Part shown: positions 46,605 to 55,445 of the stretch, piece by piece | Position numbering within the stretch: position 1 is the first letter of the stretch | Layout of the letters: every line of letters begins with the position of its first letter | Origin: Streptomyces sp. WZ.A104 | Lineage (GTDB): Bacteria > Actinomycetota > Actinomycetes > Streptomycetales > Streptomycetaceae | Reading direction: 5' to 3' | DNA: 64,000 bases | NCBI RefSeq assembly: GCF_002382885.1 | Contig: NZ_NWVL01000003.1 | Coordinates: 124,001-188,000 of the forward strand | Notes under the pieces: generated by a model | Databases searched by the model: none | The model's input: only the letters and a program-made list of their open reading frames with translations | Told to the model about the DNA's origin: nothing | Position numbers and translations under genes: made by a program

Positions 46605-49600
46605 TCAGTGCGTGGACGGCACCCTCGGGACGCCCATGATCTGGCCCGCGCGCCGGGTCGGGGTCAGGCCCAGCCGCCAGGCCTGCCAGCCGTCCTCCAG
46701 GTCCACGCCCCGCTCCAGCGCCAGCGCGAACGCCGCCGCGGACTGCTCCAGCCTGCTGTCCCGCGCCGGGTGCCGGGCCTCGATCAGCTCGGCCAGCTCC
46801 TGCTGCGCGACCACCGTGCCCACCTCGCTGCCCCCGGGCGAGGCGTACGGCAGCAGCGTGCAGCGCAGGAACCGGGCCCAGTCGCCGCCCCGCGCGTCCC
46901 CGTACGAGGCGAACAGCTCCGCCGCCTCACCGCACAGCTCCAGCGCCTGCGGCGCCCGCCCGTTGCCCGCGTCGATCAACGCCAGCTCCACGCACGCCCA
47001 CGCCTGACCGTACGGCACCTTGATCCGCCGGAAATCGGCCCGCGCGTCCATCAGCAGCTGCCGGGCGAACCCCGAATTGCGCAGGTTGCCCGTCTGCGCG
47101 GCCCGCTGGTCCCGCGTCACCCGGCCCGAATGGTGCCGGGCGCACGCCAGCCCGTACACGTCCCGCATCCGGGAGAACATCGTCCGGGCCCGCTCCAGCT
47201 CCCGCACCGCCTGATCGGTGTCCCCGTCCTCCTCCAACGCCTGACCCAGGTAGTACAGGGTCCACGCCTCACCGCGCGCGTCCTCGTTGTCCCGGTGCCG
47301 GGCCAGGGCGTCGCGCAGCTGCTCCAGGGCGGCGGCCGGGTCGTCGTCCAGCAGCCGGGCCCGGGCCAGCTGGGTGATCGCCCAGGCCTCACCGCGCCCG
47401 TCGCGGGTGCGCCCGTACAGCTCCAGCGCCGTACTCAGCGCCTCCTCGGCCGCCGCCACCTCGCCCGTGCGCAGCCGCACCTGCCCCAGCTGGAACTGCG
47501 TCCAGGCCTCACCGTGCAGCGAATCGCCCTCCCGGTGCAGCCGCAGCGCGTCGTCCAGCAGCGTGAGCGCCTTCGCCAGATCGCCCCGGTCGCGCTCCAC
47601 GGCGGCCAGCGCGTGCAGGGTCCAGGCCCGGTCCTCGGCCTGCGCCTGCGAGGACTGGAGGGCCAGCGCCTCGCCGAGCCGGGCCGCCGCCTCGGTCAGG
47701 TTGCCCTGGTGGTGCAGGGTGATGCCGAGCGAGCAGAGGGCCAGCGCCTCGCCCGCGTCGTTCCGCGCCTCGTGGTAGAGGCCGACGACGGAGGACAAAG
47801 TGGTGCGGGCCTTGTCCAGCTCGCCGAGCTGCCGGGCCGCGATGCCGGTACGCCACTGCACCGAGCGCTCCAGCAGGCCCTGGTCCACGGACTGGGTCAG
47901 CTCGCTGATCTCGCCCAGGCGGTAGAGGTCGCCGCGCAGCAGGCAGTAGTCGCACAGGGCGCCCAGCAGATGCAGCACCGTGCCCTGGTCGACGCCCTCC
48001 GCGTGCCGCAGCGCCGCCGTGATGAAGCTCGACTCGTCGTCCAGCCAGCGCAGCGCCGAGTCCAGCGAACCGAAGCCGTGCGAGCCGAACCGGCCCGCAC
48101 GGGTCGACATCTTCCCGTCGACCATCCGGATCACCGCGTCGGCCAGCTCCGCGTAGTTCGTCAGCAGCCGTTCCTGCGCGGCCGTCCGCTCGGCGGGCGG
48201 CTCCTCGTCCAGCAGCCGGGCCAGCGCGAAGGCCCGTACGAGATCGTGCAGCCGGTAGCGCGAGCCCCGTACGCGGGTGAGCAGCCCGGCCCGCGCCAGC
48301 ACCGTCAGCAGCCGTTCCGCCTCCTGCTCGTCCGCCGCGAGCAGGGCCGCTGCCGCTGCCGCCCCCAGGCTCGCCCGGCCCGCCAGCGCGAGCCGCCGCA
48401 GCAGCCGCCGGGCCTGCTCCCCCTGGTCCGTGTAGCGCAGCCACAAGGCCCGCTCCACGGGGGCCACCGGCCCGGACGCCCCTGGGGGCGACCCTGCCGC
48501 CAGGTCCTTTGCCAGGGTGTGGCGGCTACGGGCCCCGAGCGCGGAACCGGCCACCCGCAGGGCCAGCGGCAGCCCGCCGCACAGCTCCACGACGGCGTCC
48601 GTCGACGGGTAGTCGTACGGCCCCGTCTCCTCCTCCCCGGCGACCTCGCGCAGCAGCTCCTCCGCCCCTGCCGCGTCCAGCGGGCCGACCGGCAGCTGGT
48701 GCACCCGGGCAGGCAGGTCCCCGGGCAGCTCCAGCGGCTCCCTGGCGGTGACGATCACCAGGCTGTCCGAGTGCTCCGGCACCAGGGTGCGCACCTGCCC
48801 GGCGTCCGTCGCGTCGTCCAGCACGATCGTGACCGGGGTCCCCGTGAGGTGCTGGTGGTACAGCTCGGCGAGCCGCCGCACCTGCTGCTCGGCCGACGCG
48901 CCCTCCCGGAACAGCAGCTGCTCGCGCGGCGCGCCCAGCCGGTTCAGCAGATGCAGCAGGGCGTCCCGGGTCGGCAGCGGGCTCTCCCCGGCCACCTGGC
49001 CGCGCAGATCGACCACGCACGCGCCCCGGAACTGGTCCCTGAGCGTGTGCGCCGCCCGCACCGCGAGCGTGGTGCGCCCCGACCCCGGCTCCCCGTGCAG
49101 CACCACGACGGTCGGGCGGGTCCGTGTGGAGGCGCGGGCCGCGTGCACCCACCGGGCGATCTGCGCCAGCTCCGCCCGCCGCCCCGCGAACGGCCCCTCG
49201 GCCTGCGGGAGATGGCCGAAGGTCTGCTCCAGCACCACCCGGGTGCGGGCCGCCGCACTGCGGTCCACGCCGCGCAACTGCCGTACGGCGGGGGAGGCCG
49301 GCTTCTTCGGGGAGCGGGCGGCCGGGGCCAGCATCCGCTGCTGGTCCAGATACGGGCGGATGCCGCGCACATCCAGGGCGCTCAGCCACTGGAGCCGCAA
49401 CTGCTCGGCCCCGCCCGGCTGTCCGGCCGCCCCGGCCCGGCGGTGCGCGGCGGGCCAGTGCGAGGCGGTCACCTTCGCCACGGTCGTCGCCGCACCGGCC
49501 ACCGCGACGGCCGCGCCCGCACCGAGCGCCAGCGCGGTCTCCGTGCCGAGCGCGACATCGGCGGTGAACGCGGCGGCGGCGGCGACTCCGGTGACCAGCA

Positions 49601-49844
49601 GGGGAGTTCCCAGCGAAGCCCGGCTGAAGCGCTCCGACAGCGGCCGCGCTCCCGCCGCCGCCGAGTCCAGCGCCCGGGTGTACGCGGCGTACTCCTCGGC
49701 CGCGCCCGCGGCGATGGTGTCGAGCGCCGCCCGGGCCCGCGCCATCAGCGCACCGGCGTCCGTCCGGCCACCGGTGCGCCGCGCCTCCTCCTCCACGGCG
49801 CGCACCAACAGCCTTTCGGCTTCCGCGCGATGGCTGTCCCGCAT
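46605..49844 (-). CDS. STAND (NB-ARC) ATPase with TPR repeats
   Basis: A 1079-residue protein. Residues 1-130 are helical with a hydrophobic hairpin (LGTPLLVTGVAAAAAFTADVALG...ALALGAGAAVAVAGAA). Then comes an NB-ARC domain with Walker A LHGEPGSGRTTLA near 250, Walker B TIVLDDATD, and GGLPLALRVAGSAL (GLPL motif). A winged-helix part (YRLHDLVRAFALARLL) follows. From about 560 to the end there are many TPR units of the AEAAARLGEALAL type. This is the sensor half of AfsR-like SARP regulators without their DNA-binding domain. A signalling or phage-defence-like role is possible. Confidence 0.88.
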   Translation of the reverse strand: MRDSHRAEAERLLVRAVEEEARRTGGRTDAGALMARARAALDTIAAGAAEEYAAYTRALDSAAAGARPLSERFSRASLGTPLLVTGVAAAAAFTADVALGTETALALGAGAAVAVAGAATTVAKVTASHWPAAHRRAGAAGQPGGAEQLRLQWLSALDVRGIRPYLDQQRMLAPAARSPKKPASPAVRQLRGVDRSAAARTRVVLEQTFGHLPQAEGPFAGRRAELAQIARWVHAARASTRTRPTVVVLHGEPGSGRTTLAVRAAHTLRDQFRGACVVDLRGQVAGESPLPTRDALLHLLNRLGAPREQLLFREGASAEQQVRRLAELYHQHLTGTPVTIVLDDATDAGQVRTLVPEHSDSLVIVTAREPLELPGDLPARVHQLPVGPLDAAGAEELLREVAGEEETGPYDYPSTDAVVELCGGLPLALRVAGSALGARSRHTLAKDLAAGSPPGASGPVAPVERALWLRYTDQGEQARRLLRRLALAGRASLGAAAAAALLAADEQEAERLLTVLARAGLLTRVRGSRYRLHDLVRAFALARLLDEEPPAERTAAQERLLTNYAELADAVIRMVDGKMSTRAGRFGSHGFGSLDSALRWLDDESSFITAALRHAEGVDQGTVLHLLGALCDYCLLRGDLYRLGEISELTQSVDQGLLERSVQWRTGIAARQLGELDKARTTLSSVVGLYHEARNDAGEALALCSLGITLHHQGNLTEAAARLGEALALQSSQAQAEDRAWTLHALAAVERDRGDLAKALTLLDDALRLHREGDSLHGEAWTQFQLGQVRLRTGEVAAAEEALSTALELYGRTRDGRGEAWAITQLARARLLDDDPAAALEQLRDALARHRDNEDARGEAWTLYYLGQALEEDGDTDQAVRELERARTMFSRMRDVYGLACARHHSGRVTRDQRAAQTGNLRNSGFARQLLMDARADFRRIKVPYGQAWACVELALIDAGNGRAPQALELCGEAAELFASYGDARGGDWARFLRCTLLPYASPGGSEVGTVVAQQELAELIEARHPARDSRLEQSAAAFALALERGVDLEDGWQAWRLGLTPTRRAGQIMGVPRVPSTH

Positions 49845-49975
49845 AAGGGTCCCCCTCCGAGAGCTGTGTTCCGAAGCGTCGGCTTCCGAAGCGTCAAGTG
49901 CCTGCGGTCAGGGTCAAGTGTCATGCGTGGCGCGCTCCGGCGCGAGGGGCCCTGAGCAGGGGGAGGGTCAAGAAA

Positions 49976-50007
49976 GAGGCGGGAACAGGGAGAGGCGGGA
50001 ACAGGGA
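49976..50007. repeat. 16-base tandem repeat, two copies plus a remnant
   Basis: Two exact copies of GAGGCGGGAACAGGGA stand head to tail, followed by a degenerate third (GAGCCGGGAGAGA). They lie in the 188-base gap between two leftward genes, upstream of the STAND ATPase gene. Confidence 0.7.
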
Positions 50008-50032
50008 GAGCCGGGAGAGAAGGGCGGGCTGG

Positions 50033-51151
50033 TCACCCGGCGAGATCGCCCCCGCCCGGCAGCCGCAGCTCAAGCGCGTCGCGTACGGCGCGCTCCTCGC
50101 GGGCCCCGTCGTCCTCGCCGATGCTGTTCGTGAGCTTCTCGAACTCCTGCGGCGTACGCGCCTTCGCCGCGGCGCTCATGACGCCCGACAGCTGTTCGAG
50201 GCGGTCCGCGAACGCGGTCACCGGGTCCTCGGCCTCGGCCGGGAGGCCGCCCGTGACCCGCAGTATCCGTGCCGACTCATCCGTCCCGGCCGCCATCCGC
50301 CCCGCCCAGGCGGTCGCCCCGGCGAGGTCGTCGTCCGCCGCCGTGGCGGGCCTGCTGACCCGGGCCTCGCTGGCGGGACGCAGCGCCATCAGATAGGCGA
50401 ACTGGGCCTCGTCCCAGTCCTCCAGATCCTGCCGCAGCGACTCCTCCAGCGGACCGGCGGTGGAGCCCAGCCAGCACAGCACCGTGCGGTTGCCGCTCGC
50501 CCAGCCGGCGGAGTCCGGGTGGTAGTAGAACATCTGGGACCGGGGCAGGGCCGTGGTGTCCAGCGCGAAGTCGTGCAACAGGGGAGCACATCCCTTGTTC
50601 GCCGCATGGGCGACGGCGGCGGCCCCGGGGAACGCCTTGCCCGTCAGCTCGAACGACCCGTAGACCTGCCCCTGGTGGGGCTCGTCGCACGGGACGATCT
50701 CCGCCGACATGGTCTTCAGCCGGTCCCCGCCGGGGGTGGGCAGCCCGGAGGCCGGGGTGAAGCAGTCCTCCTCGGCCAGGTCGTAGAGCGACGTCGCCGT
50801 CCGGTCCCCGGGAGTGAAGGGGTTCGGCCCCTCACCCGTCCAGGCGGTGAACCGGACCCCGCCGACCACCAGCAGCAGCGCGGACAGGGCCACCACCGCG
50901 CCGCCCACGGCGGTCCCGGCGACGGCGAGACCCTTGCCGCGCTTGCCGGTGCGCGGGAGCCGCACCAGCGCGACGATCCCGAGGACCAGCCCCACCGGCG
51001 CGAGGCAGACCAGCAGCGACAGCACGAGCGAGGCGACCGCGAGCCCGCTGAGCGGCTGCCGGGGCACCGGCTGCCAGGGGCCGTGGGGGCCCGCCGCCGG
51101 AGGCGCGGGGGGCACCGGGGAATGCGGGGGCGGAGTCGGCGGCACGGTCAT
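50033..51151 (-). CDS. DUF4190 / septum-formation-domain membrane protein
   Basis: A 372-residue protein. After a Pro-rich cytoplasmic N-terminus there are two membrane helices in the DUF4190 pattern (LAVASLVLSLLVCLAPVGLVLGIVALVRL and LAVAGTAVGGAVVALSALLLVVG). The outside part carries a septum-formation-like domain (DLAEEDCFTPASG.., VPCDEPHQGQVYGSFEL, with paired Cys) found in many actinobacterial surface proteins. The role is unknown. ATG 51151 with AGGACC upstream is chosen over a longer frame. Confidence 0.85.
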   Translation of the reverse strand: MTVPPTPPPHSPVPPAPPAAGPHGPWQPVPRQPLSGLAVASLVLSLLVCLAPVGLVLGIVALVRLPRTGKRGKGLAVAGTAVGGAVVALSALLLVVGGVRFTAWTGEGPNPFTPGDRTATSLYDLAEEDCFTPASGLPTPGGDRLKTMSAEIVPCDEPHQGQVYGSFELTGKAFPGAAAVAHAANKGCAPLLHDFALDTTALPRSQMFYYHPDSAGWASGNRTVLCWLGSTAGPLEESLRQDLEDWDEAQFAYLMALRPASEARVSRPATAADDDLAGATAWAGRMAAGTDESARILRVTGGLPAEAEDPVTAFADRLEQLSGVMSAAAKARTPQEFEKLTNSIGEDDGAREERAVRDALELRLPGGGDLAG

Positions 51152-51526
51152 GGTCCTGTGCCCTTTCGTGTCGGTGAGCAGGGCAGAAGTCCGTGTGGGG
51201 CCGGGGTGCCCGCACGTTAGCACCGCCCTCTCTCGCACTCCTGTCCGACCCCACCCCCTTTCGCCTGCCCGTTCACGGCAGCGCCGGGCCACCGACGTCG
51301 GCGTCTATCGGCCGCCGTCCCGGCTGTCGTCGACGAGGAACAGCGTGCGTGGTGCACGAGGGTCGTGCCGATCACGTCGCCGCCGCCCGCCCGCGGCGAC
51401 AAGAAGCCGGGTCATGGAGCTCCCCCGGGTCGCACCCCGGTACGGCCACCGGAACTGCTTCGGCGCACGCACCGGGGCGAGCCGTGCAGGCATGTGGTGC
51501 AGGCAAGTCGTGCCGAGGGACCGCGA
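51152..51526. other. Intergenic region, nothing recognised
   Basis: A 375-base stretch between the septum-domain gene and the decayed radical SAM fragment, both leftward. Short open frames occur on both strands but none looks like a protein family, and I see no strong hairpin. The boundary between core chromosome and the metallophore operon probably lies here. Confidence 0.4.
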
Positions 51527-51996
51527 TCAGGACCGGGGGGTCTTCAGACCCGAAATGCCGAGCGGTTCGCTGCCCATGTGCTTCTGGGCGCGCTTGTTCT
51601 CGCTGTGCAGGTCGGCGTAGTACTCGCGGTCCAGGCCGATGACGTTCTTGGAGAAGAGCATCCAGGACAGGGTGTCGCGGTGCTTGAAGCCCAGCCGCGT
51701 CAGCTGGATGCGGTTGGTGGGCAGGCGGTGCAGCAGGCCGATGTCCTCGGCCGCCGTGAGCACCGGCTCGAAGAGGTGCGCCATCTCCTGGTAGCCGAAG
51801 CGGTTCAGCTCGTTGAGGTCCAGGTCGAAGGAGTCCAGGACCAGCCGCTTCCGGATGATCTCCTCGTCGTTGAGGACGAATCCGGTGAGCGGGGTCAGTT
51901 CGTGGTTCCTGGCCTTGGTGATGTAGTCCGCGACCTCGGTGAGGCTCGGCTTCACGTTCCCGACCGTGTAGTCGACCGAGCTGGTGTAGCTGCGCG
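51527..51996 (-). pseudogene. HemN-like radical SAM protein, C-terminal remnant
   Basis: About 155 residues (from about 51996 down to TGA 51527) match the C-terminal HemN domain: NHELTPLTGFVLNDEEIIRKRL, LNRFGYQEMAHLFEPVLTAAEDIGLL, RIQLTRLGFKHRDTLSWMLF. The radical SAM barrel with its CxxxCxxC motif, some 300 residues, is missing. The frame upstream, to 52183, is Arg-rich and unlike any protein. The fragment lies directly downstream of the MFS gene on the same strand, so it is probably the remains of a ninth operon gene. Confidence 0.7.
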
Positions 51997-52196
51997 CCCC
52001 GCGAAGCCCCCGGCGGCCGAGCCGGTGTCCCCGGCGGCGGTCACGGGGGCCTGACGCACGGCCTCCGGGCGCTCGACGGCTTCGGTGCCGGAACGGACCC
52101 CTGCTGGTCAACGCCGCGTTTCCGCAAGGCGGGCCATGTGCCTCCGCGTGCCTACGGGCCGTACGCCCGCAGCCCGTGGGCACGCCTCCACTCCGG

Positions 52197-53510
52197 CTAC
52201 GCGGCCCGGCCCTCGCTCATGTCCCCATGCCGGGCGGCGACACGGGCGAAGACGAGCGCCGCCAGCGTCAGGGCACCGAGTGCGGCGGCCGTGCCCGGAT
52301 AGCCGCCGAGTGCCAGTCCCACGCCGCCGAGACCGGCTCCGACGAACACACCGAGGCTCATGCCGGCGGAGTTGATGCTCAGCGCGGTGCCGCGCAGCGA
52401 GCCGCAGCGGCGTACGAGGAGCGTGGTGACGCAGGCGGCGACCGTGGCGTGACCGGCGCCGACGAGGGCGGTCAGCGGGAGGGCGAGGAACAGGGAGTGG
52501 GTGAAGAACACGCCCACGAGTGCTGCCAGTGCCACCAGCAGGGCCAGGGTCATCAGCCGCTCGGTGGGGACCTTCGGCCGGTCGGCGCTCAGCAGACGCC
52601 CGGCGACGAGGTTCCCGAGGAAGAACGCGGTGCCGCTCAACGTCCAGACGATGGCGAACGGCCCGGGGGACAGCGCGAAGCGCTCGTCGTAGAAGGCCGC
52701 CAGGTAGGCGAGGTACCCCATGAACGCCGCCGTCCGCAGCATGGCGACGAACAGGAGCGGCACCACGCCCGGAAGCGCGCCCAGCAGTCTGAACGACGCC
52801 AGGTAGCCCGGCCGGTCCGCCTTGTTCGCCCTGGCCGCGCTGTCCTGCCCCGCCGGGTGAGGGCGACGGCCCCGGAGGAAGAAGTACGCGGCGAGTACGG
52901 CCGCGACGGCGGCGATCACCCACAGGTCGCCCTGCCAGCCCCAGAGCACGGCGGGCAGGGCGACCAGGGGCGCGGCGAGCAGCGCTGTGAGGGACTGGGT
53001 GGCGGTGATGAGGGTCGCCGCCCGGCCGGAGGCCGCGTCGCTGTCGAATCGGTCGGCCGCCGCCGCGGTGAGCGCCGGGTTCAGTACGGCCGTACCTGCG
53101 CCGACGAGCAGGCAGAACGCCGCCAGCAACAGGAAATCGCCGGTCGCGCCGAGGGCCGCCGAGAGGGCGAGCACGGCCAGCCCGCCCGCGGCCGCCCATT
53201 CCTTGCGTACGCGGTCGATCAGGGGAGCGAGGGCGGTTCCCACCGCGAGCGCGGCCAGGCCGCCCAGACCGCGCAGCTGGCCGAGCGCGGCGACACCGCT
53301 GTCCGCCGTGTCGGCGATGGGGACGAGGAACGTGCTGTAGATCGTGAAGGGCACCAGCCCGATGGCTGAGGCGAGCATGAGCGGCCACAGCAGGCGGGTC
53401 ATCTTCCAGTCGCCCGGTACGGCCGCCACGCTCGCGGCCGGCTCCGCCGCGGCCCCGTCGGCCGCCTTGTCCGTGTCCACCGGGCCCGGGTCCTTGGTCT
53501 CGCTGCTCAT
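52197..53510 (-). CDS. MFS exporter of the metallophore operon
   Basis: A 437-residue major facilitator protein with an Ala/Asp-rich cytoplasmic N-terminus and about 12 membrane helices. GTALAPLIDRVRKEWAAAG is the motif A loop. It is the last intact gene of the Zur-box operon and overlaps the DUF364 gene by 4 bases. By analogy with known metallophore systems (for example the staphylopine exporter CntE) I infer that it exports the chelator made by the three upstream enzymes. Confidence 0.85.
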   Translation of the reverse strand: MSSETKDPGPVDTDKAADGAAAEPAASVAAVPGDWKMTRLLWPLMLASAIGLVPFTIYSTFLVPIADTADSGVAALGQLRGLGGLAALAVGTALAPLIDRVRKEWAAAGGLAVLALSAALGATGDFLLLAAFCLLVGAGTAVLNPALTAAAADRFDSDAASGRAATLITATQSLTALLAAPLVALPAVLWGWQGDLWVIAAVAAVLAAYFFLRGRRPHPAGQDSAARANKADRPGYLASFRLLGALPGVVPLLFVAMLRTAAFMGYLAYLAAFYDERFALSPGPFAIVWTLSGTAFFLGNLVAGRLLSADRPKVPTERLMTLALLVALAALVGVFFTHSLFLALPLTALVGAGHATVAACVTTLLVRRCGSLRGTALSINSAGMSLGVFVGAGLGGVGLALGGYPGTAAALGALTLAALVFARVAARHGDMSEGRAA

Positions 53511-54328
53511 GTGCCCGCCGCCCGGTACCGGTACAGCGCGGTCTCGTCGGCGCTGAACTGTGAGAACGGGAAGGGCTCGGCGGAGAGCGCGGTGACGCCC
53601 GCGCCGAGGAAGGCACGTGCGACGGCGCTGCCGGTCTGCGCGTACACCACCAGCGGAATCTCCTGCTTGCGGCAGTGCTCCAGGATGACGTCGAAGCTGC
53701 CGTTGCTGAGGGTCATGCCGGTGGCGACCACGGCGTCCGCCTCGGCGAGGACCTGGTTCATGTCGTCGGTGACGGGGTCGCCCCAGTTGGTGGTGCGCAG
53801 GTTGAAGTCGCAGGGCAGCGGGGTGCCGCCCTGTTCGCGTATCGCGGCGACGAGCGGGTTGACGACGCCGATGAGCGCGACCTTGGCACCGGTGGCGATG
53901 TCCAGCAGTCCCGCGACGGCCGCGTCCCTGGCCTCGGCCCGCGTCTCGGGTGTGCCGGTCGGCAGGACGACGGGTTCGGCGGCGGGCGCGCTGCGATGCG
54001 GCTGAACGCGACCGAGGTAGGCGTCGAGGGCGGCGACGCGCACGGGCGCCGAATCGTGCCGGATGAGGGTGTCGAGGGTGTGGCCCGAGGCGTCCGCGCA
54101 GAACTCGGGGGCGAGGGATCCGGCCTCGAAGGAAGAGGCCCCGAAGGCGTCCCCGGACCTCAGCAGCAGGTAGTGGTTGCGGTAGGTGACCTGGCTGCCG
54201 GCGAGCCGGGTGGTGTGGTGGAGCCAGAAAGCGCTGGTGACGGCGAGCTCCTGGGGCAGCGGCCCGTAGGCGCCTTCGAGAACCGCTTGCCGGAGGTCTG
54301 CCACGGAGTGCGGCTGTGAGGGAGACAT
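53507..54328 (-). CDS. DUF4213/DUF364 domain protein
   Basis: A 273-residue protein. The N-terminal half (WLHHTTRLAGSQVTYRNHYLLLRSGDAFG...EPEFCADASGHTLD type) is DUF4213-like. The C-terminal half is a Rossmann-like DUF364 domain (KVALIGVVNPLVAAIREQG, ADAVVATGMTLSNGSFDVILEHCRKQ, VVYAQTGSAV). The DUF364 family is labelled as possible heavy-metal chelation on structural grounds; no reaction is established. Its place between a PLP enzyme and an exporter in a Zur-box operon suggests a biosynthetic or metal-handling step. AAAGGACC precedes ATG 54328. Confidence 0.85.
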   Translation of the reverse strand: MSPSQPHSVADLRQAVLEGAYGPLPQELAVTSAFWLHHTTRLAGSQVTYRNHYLLLRSGDAFGASSFEAGSLAPEFCADASGHTLDTLIRHDSAPVRVAALDAYLGRVQPHRSAPAAEPVVLPTGTPETRAEARDAAVAGLLDIATGAKVALIGVVNPLVAAIREQGGTPLPCDFNLRTTNWGDPVTDDMNQVLAEADAVVATGMTLSNGSFDVILEHCRKQEIPLVVYAQTGSAVARAFLGAGVTALSAEPFPFSQFSADETALYRYRAAGT

Positions 54329-54394
54329 GTCGGGTCCTTTCGTCCGGGGGGTGATGGATTCGCAGGGAGGGCTGTGACCAAGGGGAGGAGGGCG

Positions 54395-55429
54395 CTAGAC
54401 CGCGCCGGGTACCAGCAGCGGTTCGCCGCGCACCAGCGCGCTGTCGTTCGGCGGCCAGTCCATCGCGGACCAGGGGTGCCGCAGCCCGTCCCGCGTCATG
54501 ACCTCGTGGGGCCGCATGGAGCCCAGACCGATGGCCTTGGGGTGGTTGGCGTAGGCGCTGTCGACGTAGCGGTGCCCGGTGTCGGCGGCGAGGAAGACGT
54601 ACGTCCGGGAGTCGTCGCGCTCGCGCTCCCAGAGCGTGGCCAGGTAGGCGGCGCCGGCGGACAGTCCGGCGAAGATACCGCTGGCGCGCAGGAGTTCGAC
54701 GGCACCGGACATGGCGTAGTCGAAGTTGACCCAGTGGATACGGTCGTACAGGTCGTGCCGGACGTTCCGGAAGGGGATGGAGCTGCCGATCCCCGCGATG
54801 ATCATGTCAGGGTCCAAGACGTGCTCGGCACCGAAGGTGACGCTGCCGAAGGGCTGCACGCCGACGAGGGTGACCTCCCGGCCCGCCTCGCGCAGATACG
54901 TGGCGATGGCGCCGGTGGACGCTCCGGTGCCGACCCCTCCGACGATGGACAGAGGTCCGTCCGGGACCTCCTTGCCGATCAGGTCGGCGACGTCGCGGTA
55001 GCCGAGGTAGTGGATCGAGTCGTGGTACTGCCGCATCCAGTGGTAGCCGGGGTTCTCGCGCAGCAGTTCACCGATGCGCTCCACGCGCAGGTTCTGGTCC
55101 AGGCGCAGGTTCTTGGACGGCCGGACCTGTTCGAGCGTGGCGCCCAGGATCTCCAGCTGGACGCGGAGTGTACGGTCCACCGTCGTCGACCCGACGACGT
55201 GGCAGTTCAGGCCGTAGCGGTGGCAGGCGAGGGCCAGTGCGTGGGCGTAGATGCCGCTGGAGCTGTCGACGAGCGTGTCACCGGGCTCGACCTGCCCGGT
55301 CTCCAGCAGGTGGCGTACGGCGCCGAGCGCCGAGTAGAGCTTCATGGTCTCGAAGCGCAGACAGACCGCTCCAGGAGGGACGGCCACCACGTCGGGCTCC
55401 TTGACGGCCTCCGCTATGTGCTCATGCAT
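54395..55429 (-). CDS. PLP enzyme of the cysteine-synthase fold (SbnA-like)
   Basis: A 344-residue fold-type-II PLP enzyme. A gap-free alignment by eye to cysteine synthase puts K30 (FETMKLYSALG) at the Schiff-base position. DSSSGIYAHALALA takes the place of the TSGNTG substrate loop, its Asn replaced by Ile. IVGGVGTGASTGAI is the phosphate-binding Gly loop. The changed loop suggests a substrate other than O-acetylserine plus sulfide, perhaps beta-replacement with an amine, as SbnA does in 2,3-diaminopropionate synthesis. AGGAGGAG precedes ATG 55429. It probably makes the chelator backbone. Confidence 0.85.
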   Translation of the reverse strand: MHEHIAEAVKEPDVVAVPPGAVCLRFETMKLYSALGAVRHLLETGQVEPGDTLVDSSSGIYAHALALACHRYGLNCHVVGSTTVDRTLRVQLEILGATLEQVRPSKNLRLDQNLRVERIGELLRENPGYHWMRQYHDSIHYLGYRDVADLIGKEVPDGPLSIVGGVGTGASTGAIATYLREAGREVTLVGVQPFGSVTFGAEHVLDPDMIIAGIGSSIPFRNVRHDLYDRIHWVNFDYAMSGAVELLRASGIFAGLSAGAAYLATLWERERDDSRTYVFLAADTGHRYVDSAYANHPKAIGLGSMRPHEVMTRDGLRHPWSAMDWPPNDSALVRGEPLLVPGAV

Positions 55430-55445
55430 GTCTCTCTCCTCCTGG

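Noticed and set aside
54395-55429. PLP enzyme first thought to lack the catalytic Lys
   Set aside because: Anchoring the alignment on the KPxDT and TSGN regions instead of the SxKxR motif puts K30 at the Schiff-base position without a gap. Only the Asn of the substrate loop is lost.
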